DNA of 64,000 nt, taken from positions 372,001 to 436,000 of the forward strand of contig NZ_JABGCG010000003.1 in assembly GCF_019799925.1 (NCBI RefSeq). The letters run 5' to 3'. Positions 18,242-26,588 of the stretch are shown here, one piece after another. This stretch comes from Blastococcus sp. CPCC 205250 (lineage in GTDB: Bacteria > Actinomycetota > Actinomycetes > Mycobacteriales > Geodermatophilaceae). The notes below the pieces were generated by a model. The model made no database searches. It was given only the letters and a program-made list of their open reading frames with translations, and was not told where the DNA came from. A program made the translations under genes and the position numbers. Each line of letters opens with the position of its first letter. Position 1 is the stretch's first letter.

Positions 18242-19428
18242 GACGCCGCCCGGTGCTTGGCCCGGTACCGGCCGGGGCGGACCAGCGGGGTGGCGGCGAA
18301 GCGGGACACCAGCCGGCGCAGCTCCTTGGTCATCGGGTCGCGCAGGCCGCTCTGCAGCAGCGGCACGCCCTGGTTGGTGGAGACGGGGACGGCCGCCGAG
18401 CGCGGCAGCACGACGTCGACGCCGGTGCCGATGGCGGTCTCCACGTCGCGGACCGACAGCCCGCTCTTCGGGTCGGCGAAGTTCATGACCACGTGCCGGC
18501 CGGCGGGGATCATGCACAGCTCGCGCAGGACGTCGAGCTCCTTGCGCAGGCCCCGGACCCCGGGGACGTCCATCGAGCTGAGCATCACGACGTCGGTGGC
18601 GCGGTCCAGCGCGGCGAGGGTCTGCTCGGACAGCCCCGGGGCGGTGTCGACGACGACGTAGCGGAACTCCCGGGCGAGCGCGGCGAGCAGGCGGGTGACG
18701 TCCTCGGCGGTCACCCGGTCGCCGGCCGCCGGGGACTCGGCGCCGCAGACGGCGTAGAGACCGGACGGGTGCTGGGTGAGGAAGGTCTTGAGGACCATCG
18801 TGTCCTGGCTCGCCGGCCCGTGGACCGCGTCGGGCAGCGTGTACTCGGGGACGAGTCCCAGGGCGTAGGCGACGTCGCCGAACTGGACGTCGAGGTCGAC
18901 CAGCACGGTGGACTGCGGCGCGGCGGCCGTGAGCCCGACGGCGAGGTTCGTGGCCACGGTGGTCTTGCCGACGCCGCCCTTGGGCGACGCCACGGTGATC
19001 ACCCGGCCGGTGTAGCGCGCGGTCTCCTCCACCGGCCGCAGCACGCGGCGCCGGCCGGTGGCGGCGAGGCCGGCCCGGTCGATCGCGGCCCGCAGCTCGG
19101 CGGGGTCGGCGGCCGGCGAGACGAGGTCGCGGATGCCGGCCCGCATCGCCGCCTGCCACAGGTCGGGCCCGGGGTCGGCGACCAGCACGACGCTGATGCC
19201 GGGGCACTGCACGTCCAGCCGCGCCGCCAGGCCGAGGACCTCGGCGGCCGCCGCCTCCGGGCCGATCACCAGCACCTCGGGCAGCTCCCCGTCGACCAGC
19301 TGCTCGAACAGCCGGGTCGGGTCGCCGGGGAGCCGGCCGGAGGGCAGCTCGTGCACGTCGCCGTCGGCCGCGGCGCGCACCCGCGCGGCCAGGTCCGGGC
19401 CCGCCGCGGCGAGCACCACCCGGCTCAT
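18238..19428 (-). CDS. tadZ: Tad pilus localisation ATPase CpaE/TadZ
   Basis: 396 residues from ATG 19428 (MSRVVLAAAGPDL). An N-terminal receiver-like domain (about 1-125; EVLVIGPEAAAAEVLGL) lacks an obvious phospho-acceptor pattern. The C-terminal MinD/ParA-type ATPase has the deviant Walker A SPKGGVGKTTVATNLAV, the switch DLDVQFGDVAYAL and VVVDTAPGLSE. In the family it positions the Tad machine. The start overlaps the cpaB stop (ATGA). Confidence 0.9.
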   Translation of the reverse strand: MSRVVLAAAGPDLAARVRAAADGDVHELPSGRLPGDPTRLFEQLVDGELPEVLVIGPEAAAAEVLGLAARLDVQCPGISVVLVADPGPDLWQAAMRAGIRDLVSPAADPAELRAAIDRAGLAATGRRRVLRPVEETARYTGRVITVASPKGGVGKTTVATNLAVGLTAAAPQSTVLVDLDVQFGDVAYALGLVPEYTLPDAVHGPASQDTMVLKTFLTQHPSGLYAVCGAESPAAGDRVTAEDVTRLLAALAREFRYVVVDTAPGLSEQTLAALDRATDVVMLSSMDVPGVRGLRKELDVLRELCMIPAGRHVVMNFADPKSGLSVRDVETAIGTGVDVVLPRSAAVPVSTNQGVPLLQSGLRDPMTKELRRLVSRFAATPLVRPGRYRAKHRAAS

Positions 19429-20162
19429 CGGGGCTGCCCGTAGACGTTGCCCTGGGTCGTCACCTGCGTGCCGCTGGTGTCGGCGCCCTCGGGCTCCAGC
19501 GACAGCCACAGGGTGCCGTGCTCGGCGCCGAAGACCAGCTGTTCGGCGTCCCGGGCCACGACCGCGAGGGTGACCATGAGCGCGGTCGTCGGGGCGCTCC
19601 CCGCCGACGCGGTCTCCACGTCGTCGTCCTCCCCGGTCGTCGTCGCGCCCTGCACCCGGGTGACCAGCACCTGGTGCTGGACGGCGTGGGTGGTCGACGT
19701 GCCGTCCTCGAAGACCAGCGAGAGGTAGACGCCCACGGTGTCCCCGGCGGCGAGCCGGCCGCCGACGACCCGCTGCGGCTCGAGCAGCACGCTGATCTCC
19801 TGCATGCCCTCGGGGACGGCCACGGTGCCCGGCGTGGTGATCGCCGCCGGGTCGGCGAACCGGGCGGCGAGCAGCTGCTCCCCCGGCTCGAGGTCGACGG
19901 TGGCGACCTGCCCGGCCAGCGCGCCGAGGTCGCTGACCCGCCCCTCGACGGCGGACTTCGCCGGCACCAGTTCGGTGTCGACGAGGTCGGCGAGGTCCTC
20001 CCCCGACGTCCCGGCCGGGATCGGCTCGGCGACGACGAGGACTTCGACGGACCTCATGCCCTCGAGGGCACGTTCGTCGGCCGCGCGCACGTAGGCGATG
20101 AGCACCACCGTGCCGACGGCGGCGAGCAGGAGGGCGGCCAGCACGGCCAGCAGTCGTCTCAC
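19425..20162 (-). CDS. cpaB: Flp pilus assembly protein CpaB/RcpC (SAF domain)
   Basis: 245 residues from GTG 20162. A single N-terminal membrane helix (residues about 4-25) anchors an extracytoplasmic SAF-like domain with EVLVVAEPIPAGTSGEDLAD and a RcpC-type segment RVVGGRLAAGDTVGVYLSL. In Gram-negative bacteria the protein supports the secretin; no secretin gene is present here, as expected for a monoderm host, so it probably acts at the cell-wall face. It begins 8 bp after the TadG-like gene. Confidence 0.85.
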   Translation of the reverse strand: MRRLLAVLAALLLAAVGTVVLIAYVRAADERALEGMRSVEVLVVAEPIPAGTSGEDLADLVDTELVPAKSAVEGRVSDLGALAGQVATVDLEPGEQLLAARFADPAAITTPGTVAVPEGMQEISVLLEPQRVVGGRLAAGDTVGVYLSLVFEDGTSTTHAVQHQVLVTRVQGATTTGEDDDVETASAGSAPTTALMVTLAVVARDAEQLVFGAEHGTLWLSLEPEGADTSGTQVTTQGNVYGQPR

Positions 20163-20170
20163 GGGGGCAC

Positions 20171-21136
20171 CTATCGGATCAGGCGGAGGATCTCCGCGCC
20201 CAGGTCGGGCGCGGTCGGGGAGGTCGTGAACGCGTCGGACAGCTCCACCCAGCGGGTGAAGTAGCCGGCGATGCAGCGGTCGTTGCCCGTGCAGGGCCGT
20301 CGCGAGGTGTCGAACTGGCCGCCGAGGGCGTAGCCGGTGATGTGGAAGGCCGCGTAGCCGTAGACGTGGTACCAGGCGTTGCTGCCCTGGCCGCCGAACT
20401 CGTCGAAGATCGGCAGCAGCACGGTGCGCCCGACCAGCGCCGAGAAGTCGCTCGGCGAGCAGCTCGACGGCGGGGAGTTGCCGGTCGAGGAGTACGACCG
20501 GCCGCCGACCGCGCCGGTGGCCCGGCAGCCGCCCGGGTCGGTGACCAGGTAGCCGAAGCCACCCGGGACGATGTTGCGCGAGGGCCCGGTGCAGTCGACG
20601 GTGCCCGAGGTCTTGGTGAGCCGGATCGTGCGCACCGTCGTCCCCGACGGCAGGCCGCCGCCGGTCTGCTGGGAGAACTCGCACCAGGAGAAGGCCAGCG
20701 GCAGCATCGCCGTGCCGGCGCTGGGCGCGCCCCAGGTCACCGTGGCCGTGGCCGTGACCTGCGTGGCGTCGATCCCGATGACCGGCGCGAACCAGTGCTC
20801 GGTGGGGTGGCTGCCGGTGACGGTGACGCTCGTCGGGTTGCTCGACAGCACCGGCGGGGCGGCGGTCGCCTCGCCGGCGTTGGCGGCGACCAGCGCGTTC
20901 GCGGTGGCCTGCATGTTCCCGCAGGCGCCGCGCGCGCAGTCCTGGGCGACGGCGAGGGCGGCGGCGTCGGCGGCGACCTGGAGCCGGGCGCGCTCGGCGT
21001 AGACGGCGCCGATGTCGACGGCGAGGGCGGTGAAGCCCAGCAGCGGCACGAGCAGCAGCGAGACGACCACCGCCGCGGCGCCGCGCTCGTCGCGGGCGCG
21101 AACCCGCATGCCCAGCCGCGCGCTCAGCCGCCGCAT
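20171..21136 (-). CDS. TadG-like Flp pilus assembly protein
   Basis: 321 residues. The N-terminus carries DERGAAAVVVSLLLVPLLGF, a TadE/G-type membrane helix preceded by a charged, prepilin-like segment, and is followed by AVDIGAVYAERARLQVAADAAALA, which is diagnostic for Tad-N (TadG-like) proteins. The large extracytoplasmic part contains about nine cysteines, suggesting disulfide bonds. It overlaps the tadE 3' end by 13 bp in another frame. Role: minor pilin or pilus-associated surface protein, inferred. Confidence 0.85.
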   Translation of the reverse strand: MRRLSARLGMRVRARDERGAAAVVVSLLLVPLLGFTALAVDIGAVYAERARLQVAADAAALAVAQDCARGACGNMQATANALVAANAGEATAAPPVLSSNPTSVTVTGSHPTEHWFAPVIGIDATQVTATATVTWGAPSAGTAMLPLAFSWCEFSQQTGGGLPSGTTVRTIRLTKTSGTVDCTGPSRNIVPGGFGYLVTDPGGCRATGAVGGRSYSSTGNSPPSSCSPSDFSALVGRTVLLPIFDEFGGQGSNAWYHVYGYAAFHITGYALGGQFDTSRRPCTGNDRCIAGYFTRWVELSDAFTTSPTAPDLGAEILRLIR

Positions 21137-21516
21137 CGCATGACCCCCGTGCCGGAGAGGTCGAACGTGGCGCCGAACAGACCGGTCATGAGGGGCAGGT
21201 CGTAGTCGATGGTGAGCCGGACCGTCGTCGTCCCGGCGCCGGGAGGGCAGGTGGCCGGGGTGATGGTGATCTGGGCGTTGGTGATCGCCGGGTCCAGCGA
21301 GGAGGCGGCCGAGCGGACGGCGGCGCGGGCGGCGGCCGGGTTGTTCTGCAGCGCCATGACGCGCACGCCCTCGCGGGCGGCGGCCGACAGGGTGCCCGAG
21401 ACCTGGAAGCCCCGGCCGAACTCGACGATGCCGAGCACGAGGAGCACGAGCAGCGGCAGGACCAGCGCGAACTCGACCGCGCTGGCACCGCGCTCCCCGC
21501 GGAGTCGTCCGCTCAC
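21124..21516 (-). CDS. TadE-family pseudopilin
   Basis: 130 residues from GTG 21516. The N-terminus GERGASAVEFALVLPLLVLL is the TadE prepilin-like motif: charged residues, a Gly before the likely cleavage site, then Glu+5 and a long hydrophobic helix. The remainder is a small beta-rich domain ending with a cysteine pair. It should be processed by the prepilin peptidase encoded upstream and act as a minor pilin. It overlaps the TadG-like gene and lies 91 bp after flp. Confidence 0.88.
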   Translation of the reverse strand: MSGRLRGERGASAVEFALVLPLLVLLVLGIVEFGRGFQVSGTLSAAAREGVRVMALQNNPAAARAAVRSAASSLDPAITNAQITITPATCPPGAGTTTVRLTIDYDLPLMTGLFGATFDLSGTGVMRCGG

Positions 21517-21607
21517 CGTTGCTCCCTCCCTGGTCGTGGTGCGGTCGTCGCCGGCGCGGCGGCCCGGGGGACGGGCCGCCGCGCCGGCGACGGGGGTCGA
21601 GAAGCGG

Positions 21608-21814
21608 TCAGTCGCCGCCGGGCAGGCCGTCGACGACGTCCTGGAACAGGCCCTGCAGCTGACCGCCCAGGGCGGTGACGACGAGGATGATCGCCAGCGC
21701 GATGAGGCCGACCATGAGGCCGTACTCGACGGCGGTGGCGCCCTCCTCCTCCTTGCGCAGACGCTCGGTGGCGAGGGTGTAGAGGGTGACGATGGCGGCG
21801 AAGGGGTTCGACAC
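21608..21814 (-). CDS. flp: Flp-type pilin
   Basis: 68 residues from GTG 21814. The prepilin motif is complete: KEEEGATAVEYGLMVGLIAL, with cleavage predicted after the Gly and the characteristic Glu-Tyr pair, followed by a single hydrophobic helix and a short polar tail. Length and motif fit the Flp major pilin. It is the first structural gene of the tad locus and is preceded by a 208-bp non-coding region that should hold the promoter; no unambiguous -35/-10 pair was found there. Confidence 0.92.
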   Translation of the reverse strand: MSNPFAAIVTLYTLATERLRKEEEGATAVEYGLMVGLIALAIILVVTALGGQLQGLFQDVVDGLPGGD

Positions 21815-22022
21815 GGGGTGCTCCCTGGGTGTGCGCCGGCCAGGACGGGCCGGGGGTGGCCCGCCGTCGCGGCTGTGGGGAGCGCAACGGGCGTCGGGAT
21901 GCGGCCCTTGAGCCTTTTCCACTCCGTCGACGGACGCCGTCACCCGCTCGCCTGCACCACCGAGGCTCCCGTCACCGGGCGTGACCACCCGACCGTGTGG
22001 GACCGGAACCGGCCGGGTCCGC

Positions 22023-22688
22023 TCAGCCGGCGGGTGCGGCGACCGCGACGGCCAGGGCGGCGCCCAGCAGCATCGCCGGGCCGAACGGCAGGGAGCTGCG
22101 GAGGGTCACCCGGCGGGCGGCCAGCAGCGCCAGGGCCGCGACGGCCTGGACGAGGAAGGCGGCGAGGGCGCCGAGGAGGACGGCGGGCCAGCCGAGCCAG
22201 CCCAGCGGGAGACCGATCAGGGCGGCCAGCTTGACGTCGCCCATGCCCAGCTGACCGGGGGCCACCAGGGCCAGCACGAGAAAGCCCGCGAACAGGGCGG
22301 CGGCGCCGAGCAGCGCGCGGAGGAGGTCCGGCCAGGCGCCGTCCGCGGCCGCCGCGAGGGCGAGCAGGGCCGCGACGAGCGCGATGGAGGGCAGGACCAC
22401 CCGGTCGGGCAGCAGGCGGTGCCGCAGGTCGACCACCGCCAGGAGCACCCCGGCGACGGCGAGGACGAGGAAGGCCGGCAGGTCCCAGCCCGGCCGCAGC
22501 GCCGCGAGGGCGCACAGGGCGGCGGTGCCCACCTCGACCACCGGCGGGCGGTGGGCGGGCCGTCCCGGGCCGAGGACCGCCGACACCGACGCCGGGCGCG
22601 GCCAGGGGAAGCGGCCGGCGGCCCGGTTGACGAGGACGCCGGCCAGCAGGCCGGCCAGTGCGGCGACCGCCACCACGAGCGCGGTCAT
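22023..22688 (-). CDS. Prepilin peptidase (A24 family)
   Basis: 221 residues from ATG 22688. A polytopic aspartic protease with both catalytic motifs: Asp in VDLRHRLLPDRVVLP (about residue 90) and GMGDVKLAALIGL (GxGDxK). It lacks the cytoplasmic N-methylase cysteines, as in TadV/CpaA-type peptidases. It should cleave Flp and the TadE/G leader sequences at the cytoplasmic membrane. It lies upstream of flp on the same strand, separated by the 208-bp region, so it may be transcribed separately. Confidence 0.9.
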   Translation of the reverse strand: MTALVVAVAALAGLLAGVLVNRAAGRFPWPRPASVSAVLGPGRPAHRPPVVEVGTAALCALAALRPGWDLPAFLVLAVAGVLLAVVDLRHRLLPDRVVLPSIALVAALLALAAAADGAWPDLLRALLGAAALFAGFLVLALVAPGQLGMGDVKLAALIGLPLGWLGWPAVLLGALAAFLVQAVAALALLAARRVTLRSSLPFGPAMLLGAALAVAVAAPAG

Positions 22689-22813
22689 CCGCGCGGGACG
22701 TCCGGAGCGCGCACGCTGGGCACCCTGGCACACCGCGTCTGCGGCGCCGCGCCGACGCGCGGTGACCGGGGGCGCCCCGTGGTCGCCCCCGGTCCGGCCG
22801 GGTGCCGTGTCCG

Positions 22814-23497
22814 CTAGGCGGCGCGCGTCTCCTGCAGGGAGGCGAAGACGATGACGTTGTCCTCGTAGCTCCGGGCCGAGCTGTCGAAGTCACCGCCGCA
22901 GGTGATCAGGCGCAGCTGCGGGTCGGTGGTGTTGCCGTAGACCTCGATGGTCGGGAACTCGTCCTTGGGGTGCACCTCGACGCGGTCGACCGCGAAGACC
23001 GCCACGGTGCCGTCGGCACGGGCGACCTCGATCCGGTCACCGGGCGACAGCGCGCCGAGGTCGAAGAAGACCCCCGGGCCGTACTCGGCGGAGTCGACGT
23101 GGCCGAGGATCACGGCGGGCCCGACCGCGCCGGGCTCGGGTCCGGGCTCGTACCAGCCGGCCTTGTCGTCCCGCTCGAGCGGCGGCACCTCTACGGTGCC
23201 GTCGGCGTTGAGGCCCAGGTCCATCAGGTCACTGGTGACGCCGATGGCCGGCACCGAGACCGACACCGGTGCGGCGACGGCCTCGGCCGCCGGCGCGGGC
23301 GTGTCGCTCGGGGACGGCGGCGGCCCGGGGTCGGCCTCGGCCGAGGGCGCCGCCGGCGAGGTGGTGCCCGCCGCGGCCGGCGAGGGCTGCGGCGGGGACT
23401 CCTGCCCGGTGAACACCACGACGAGGGCGACGATCCCCACGACCGCCAGGGCGAGGGCGGCCAGGAGCCAGGTACGGGCAGGGCGGCGCTGGGTCAC
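22814..23497 (-). CDS. Class F-like sortase
   Basis: 227 residues. A signal anchor (about 8-30) is followed by a Pro/Ala/Ser linker (31-78) and a sortase domain. His133 in VILGHVDS and Cys200 in LITCGGDFD are present, and the domain begins with IGVTSDLMDLGLNADGTVEVP, typical of class F. The position where sortases usually have the third catalytic Arg reads SYEDNVIVF, with Glu; Arg209 lies nearby. It is 75 bp downstream of a secreted protein gene that may be its substrate or partner. Activity is therefore probable but not certain. Confidence 0.85.
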   Translation of the reverse strand: MTQRRPARTWLLAALALAVVGIVALVVVFTGQESPPQPSPAAAGTTSPAAPSAEADPGPPPSPSDTPAPAAEAVAAPVSVSVPAIGVTSDLMDLGLNADGTVEVPPLERDDKAGWYEPGPEPGAVGPAVILGHVDSAEYGPGVFFDLGALSPGDRIEVARADGTVAVFAVDRVEVHPKDEFPTIEVYGNTTDPQLRLITCGGDFDSSARSYEDNVIVFASLQETRAA

Positions 23498-23572
23498 GGG
23501 GTCCTCCGGGTCGTGGGGAGCCGGCCGGGCCGTGCCGCGCGGGAGGAGGCTCCGCGCGGCACGGCGGTCGGA

Positions 23573-24340
23573 TCAGGCCTGGTCGGTGGCCTGGCGACGG
23601 CGGTAGGCGACGGCGCCGGCGGCAGCCGCACCGACGAGGGCGACCGCGCCCACGCCGACCGCGGTCTCCTGCTCGACACCGGCGGTGCTGCCGCCACCGG
23701 TCTCAGCGCCACCGTTGGGCGCGGTGCCCATCTGCGACTCCGAGAAGGCGCCACACGCGGCCGGCGCGGTGGCCTCCATGGGCAGCGACGGGTCCAGGTC
23801 GCTCATGACGGTGCCGTCGTAGGTGCCGCTGCCGTCCTTGTCGACGCCGTGCAGCACGAGGACGGCGGTGCCGTCGTGGAACGCAGCGGCGACGTCGGGG
23901 GTGACCTCGAAGGTGCGCTCGTAGGACTCGTTCGCGTCGGTCGGGAAGCGGTCGATCGCCAGGCCGCTGTCGGGGCTGGTGTCGCCCGACGTGGTCAGCG
24001 AGGTGCCGATGGCGCCGTAGTAGGGCACGCCCTCGGAGACGCTGACGAAGCCGTCGCCGTCGGTGTCGTCCTGGTCGGTCGGGCACTCACCCTGGGCACC
24101 GATGTGGAAGTGCTGGGCGTGCGGCGCGCCGGCCAGCAGGCCCGACGCCTCGATCATGACCGTGGCGGTGGTGCCGTCGATCGTGACCATGCCCGTGCCG
24201 GTGACCCCGGACTGGTTGAGCGCACCCAGGTTGGCCTGGTAGCTGTGCGCACCGTCGTGGGCGGAGGCGCCGGTCATGGTCAGCAGCGGGAACGCCGCGG
24301 CGGCCAGGGCGATCGTGGGGAGTGCGAGTGCCTTGCGCAT
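23573..24340 (-). CDS. Secreted CHRD-like protein with EF-hand loop and C-terminal membrane anchor
   Basis: 255 residues. A signal peptide ending GASA precedes a beta-rich domain (SYQANLGALNQSGVTGTGMV...HAQHFHIGAQGEC) resembling CHRD domains. Residues 92-103, DTDGDGFVSVSE, are a perfect EF-hand calcium loop, and DKDGSGTYDG may be a second, partial one. The end has a Gly/Thr-rich linker, a hydrophobic helix GAVALVGAAAAGAVAY and RRR, like a cell-wall sorting signal, but no LPxTG is seen before it. It is upstream of the sortase gene on the same strand. Surface calcium-binding role inferred. Confidence 0.72.
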   Translation of the reverse strand: MRKALALPTIALAAAAFPLLTMTGASAHDGAHSYQANLGALNQSGVTGTGMVTIDGTTATVMIEASGLLAGAPHAQHFHIGAQGECPTDQDDTDGDGFVSVSEGVPYYGAIGTSLTTSGDTSPDSGLAIDRFPTDANESYERTFEVTPDVAAAFHDGTAVLVLHGVDKDGSGTYDGTVMSDLDPSLPMEATAPAACGAFSESQMGTAPNGGAETGGGSTAGVEQETAVGVGAVALVGAAAAGAVAYRRRQATDQA

Positions 24341-24627
24341 GGGATCTCCTCGAGCATCGGGTGAACGCCGTCGTCCGTGGACGGGGCGATCCGGAGCGGG
24401 CTGTTGCCGACACCGGTGGGGCCGGCCGGCACCCGGGGGTGACGACCGCCGTACAGGCCCGGGGAAGGGGCCGGGACGGCTGCGGTCCCCGGGGGGCTCG
24501 TCCGCCGTCTCTGCAGGGCCTTCGGGGGCCGACCCCGGATCGGTTCATCCGGATCTGTCCGCCCGCTCCGGCGGGGCCGGACGCCACCCCGGCGAACCGC
24601 TGGGGCACCGGCGTCCGAAGACAGGGC

Positions 24628-25185
24628 ATGAGCCGACGACGTGCTGCCCTCGTGGCCCCCCTGAGGCGCGTGCTCGCGGCGCTGGCCCTCTCGCTCGCTG
24701 CGTGCGCCCTCCTGCTCGGGGTCGGCACGCCGGCCGCGTCGGCGCACGACGCCCTGGTCGCCGCGACGCCGGCCGACGGGTCGACGCTGCCGGCCGCACC
24801 CGGCGAGCTCGCGCTCGAGTTCTCCGGCGTGGTGCAGGAGCTGGGCGCGCAGGTGGCGGTCACCGGACCGGGGGGCGACGCCGTGGCGCAGGGCCCGGCC
24901 GAGGTCGTGGGCAGCACGCTCACCCAGCCCCTCGACGCGGATCTGGCCGCCGGCACCTACGCCGTCGCCTGGCGGGTCACCTCCGCCGACGGGCACCCGA
25001 TCTCGGGCACCACGACCTTCACCGTCGCTGGCGACGCAGCGGCGGCCGCCGGACCGGTGCAGGAGGCGTCCGCCGCTGCGCCGGCCGGGTCGTCGTCCTC
25101 GGGTCCGGCGATCGGGATCGGCGCCGCCGTCGTGCTGGTGGTCGCCGTGGCCCTGGCCGCCCGGCAGCTGCGCGGCCGCCGGTGA
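24628..25185 (+). CDS. copC: CopC-domain copper-binding protein
   Basis: 185 residues. An N-terminal signal peptide ends ASA, so the mature protein should begin with His40 (HDALVAATPADGS), the usual first copper ligand of CopC. The second ligand motif SADGHPISGTT is present. A Ser/Ala/Gly linker and C-terminal membrane helix with RGRR follow, as in membrane-tethered actinobacterial CopC (YcnJ-like). It binds copper outside the membrane and passes it to CopD. The stop overlaps the copD start (GTGA). Confidence 0.88.
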   Translation: MSRRRAALVAPLRRVLAALALSLAACALLLGVGTPAASAHDALVAATPADGSTLPAAPGELALEFSGVVQELGAQVAVTGPGGDAVAQGPAEVVGSTLTQPLDADLAAGTYAVAWRVTSADGHPISGTTTFTVAGDAAAAAGPVQEASAAAPAGSSSSGPAIGIGAAVVLVVAVALAARQLRGRR

Positions 25186-26576
25186 CGGCGCTCCTCCCCC
25201 GTCCCGCGGACGTCGCGACGGGGACGACGCCGGCGCGGCGCTCGACCGCGGGCCTCGGCCTGGCCGCCGGCCTGGGGCTCGGCGCCGTCCTGGTCCTCGC
25301 GCTCGTCGTCGGCGGAGCGGTCCCCTCGGCGGGAGCGCCCGGCCTCGCCGGGCCCGGCGCGCTCGTGGAGTGGGGCCTGCCGGTGGCCACGCTCGCCGTC
25401 CGGATCGCCGCCCTGGGCACCGTCGGCACGCTGCTGTTCGCCGCCGTCCTGCTGCCCGGCCGGGACCTGCCGGCCGGCTCGCGGCGCGCCGTCCGCGCCG
25501 CCTCCCGGTGGGCCGCCGCCTGGGCCGCCGCCGCCGTCGTCCAGGCCGTGCTCACCCTCGCCCGGCTGGTCGGGGTGCCGCCGCAGGAGCTGACCGCCGA
25601 GTCCGCCCGGGTGTTCCTCACCCACCTGCCGGCCGGCGACGCGCTGTTCGGCACGGTCGCCGCCGCGGTCGTCGTGGCCCTGGGTGCCCGGCGGTGCGCC
25701 GGCTCCGGGCCGGTCGCGCTGCTGCTGGGCGTCGCCGTCGCGGGCGTCGTCCTGCCGACCGTGCTCACCGGCCACTCGGCAGCCGCCGAGGACCACCTGC
25801 TGACCACGGCGACCCTGGCCGTGCACGTGGTCGCGGCGAGCGTGTGGGTGGGTGGGCTGGTCGCCGTCCTCGCGCACGGCCGTGACGCCGCGACGCTCCC
25901 CCGCGTGGCCGGCCGGTTCAGCGCGGTGGCCCTGGCGGCCGCCGCCGCGGTCGCGGGCACGGGGGTGCTCGCCGCGTGGCTGGTGCTCGACGAGGGCCCG
26001 GGCCTGCTCGCCGGCCTCGGGTCGGGCTACGGCCTCCTGCTCGTCGCCAAGACCGTCGCCCTCGGCGCCCTGCTCGCGTTCGGCTGGCAGCACCGCCGCC
26101 GCACGCTCCCGCGCCTCGCCGAGGGCCGTCCCGGCGGCTTCCGCCGCTTCGCCGCCGCCGAGGCCGGCGCGATGCTCGCGACCGTGGCGCTGGCCGTGGC
26201 GCTGGCCGCCTCGCCGCCTCCCGCCGCGGCGGCCGGCACGGGTGACACCCCGGTGGCGACGGGCGAGCCGGCGCAGCCCGGCGCCCCGGAGACGGGGTTC
26301 ACCCCGCCACCCGGTCACGACCACGGCGACCTGGTCGTCCCGGTGCTGGTCGACCCGACCGGCTTCACCGTCACCGAGCCCGTGACCGCCGGTGCCGTCG
26401 TCACGGTGCACAACCCGACCGACGCCGACGTCACCATCACCGCCGACGACGGCTCGTTCGACGCCGTCATCCCGTCGGGCAGCCTGACGTCGTTCCCCGC
26501 GCCGGACGTCCCGGGCAGCTACCCCTTCTCGAGCCGGCACGCGCCCGGGTTCACCGCGGTGCTGGAGGTCGGCTGA
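25182..26576 (+). CDS. copD: CopD copper transporter with C-terminal degenerate cupredoxin-like domain
   Basis: 464 residues from GTG 25182. Residues about 20-345 form eight or nine membrane helices with the CopD pattern, including LAVHVVAASVWVGGLVAVL. The last 110 residues, after GHDHGDLVVPV, form a cupredoxin-like beta domain outside the membrane. Its final loop is GSYPFSSRHAPGFTAVLEV; the usual blue-copper Cys and Met are Ser and Phe, and one His remains. CopC and CopD are commonly fused or adjacent; this tail domain is the unusual part. The gene overlaps copC and converges with chrA. Confidence 0.87.
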   Translation: MTALLPRPADVATGTTPARRSTAGLGLAAGLGLGAVLVLALVVGGAVPSAGAPGLAGPGALVEWGLPVATLAVRIAALGTVGTLLFAAVLLPGRDLPAGSRRAVRAASRWAAAWAAAAVVQAVLTLARLVGVPPQELTAESARVFLTHLPAGDALFGTVAAAVVVALGARRCAGSGPVALLLGVAVAGVVLPTVLTGHSAAAEDHLLTTATLAVHVVAASVWVGGLVAVLAHGRDAATLPRVAGRFSAVALAAAAAVAGTGVLAAWLVLDEGPGLLAGLGSGYGLLLVAKTVALGALLAFGWQHRRRTLPRLAEGRPGGFRRFAAAEAGAMLATVALAVALAASPPPAAAAGTGDTPVATGEPAQPGAPETGFTPPPGHDHGDLVVPVLVDPTGFTVTEPVTAGAVVTVHNPTDADVTITADDGSFDAVIPSGSLTSFPAPDVPGSYPFSSRHAPGFTAVLEVG

Positions 26577-26588
26577 CCCCGGTCAGCC
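26571..26588. other. Palindromic convergent stop codons
   Basis: GGCTGACC and GGTCAGCC are perfect inverted repeats around two bases. Both stop codons (copD and chrA) lie inside the palindrome. The 2-base centre is too short for a normal loop, so this may be only a weak bidirectional terminator or coincidence. Confidence 0.35.

Noticed and set aside
21870..21935. CTCAAG...CCGACG on the minus strand as a sigma-28-type flp promoter
   Set aside because: The spacing between the two blocks is only about 9 bases, too short for the known consensus.
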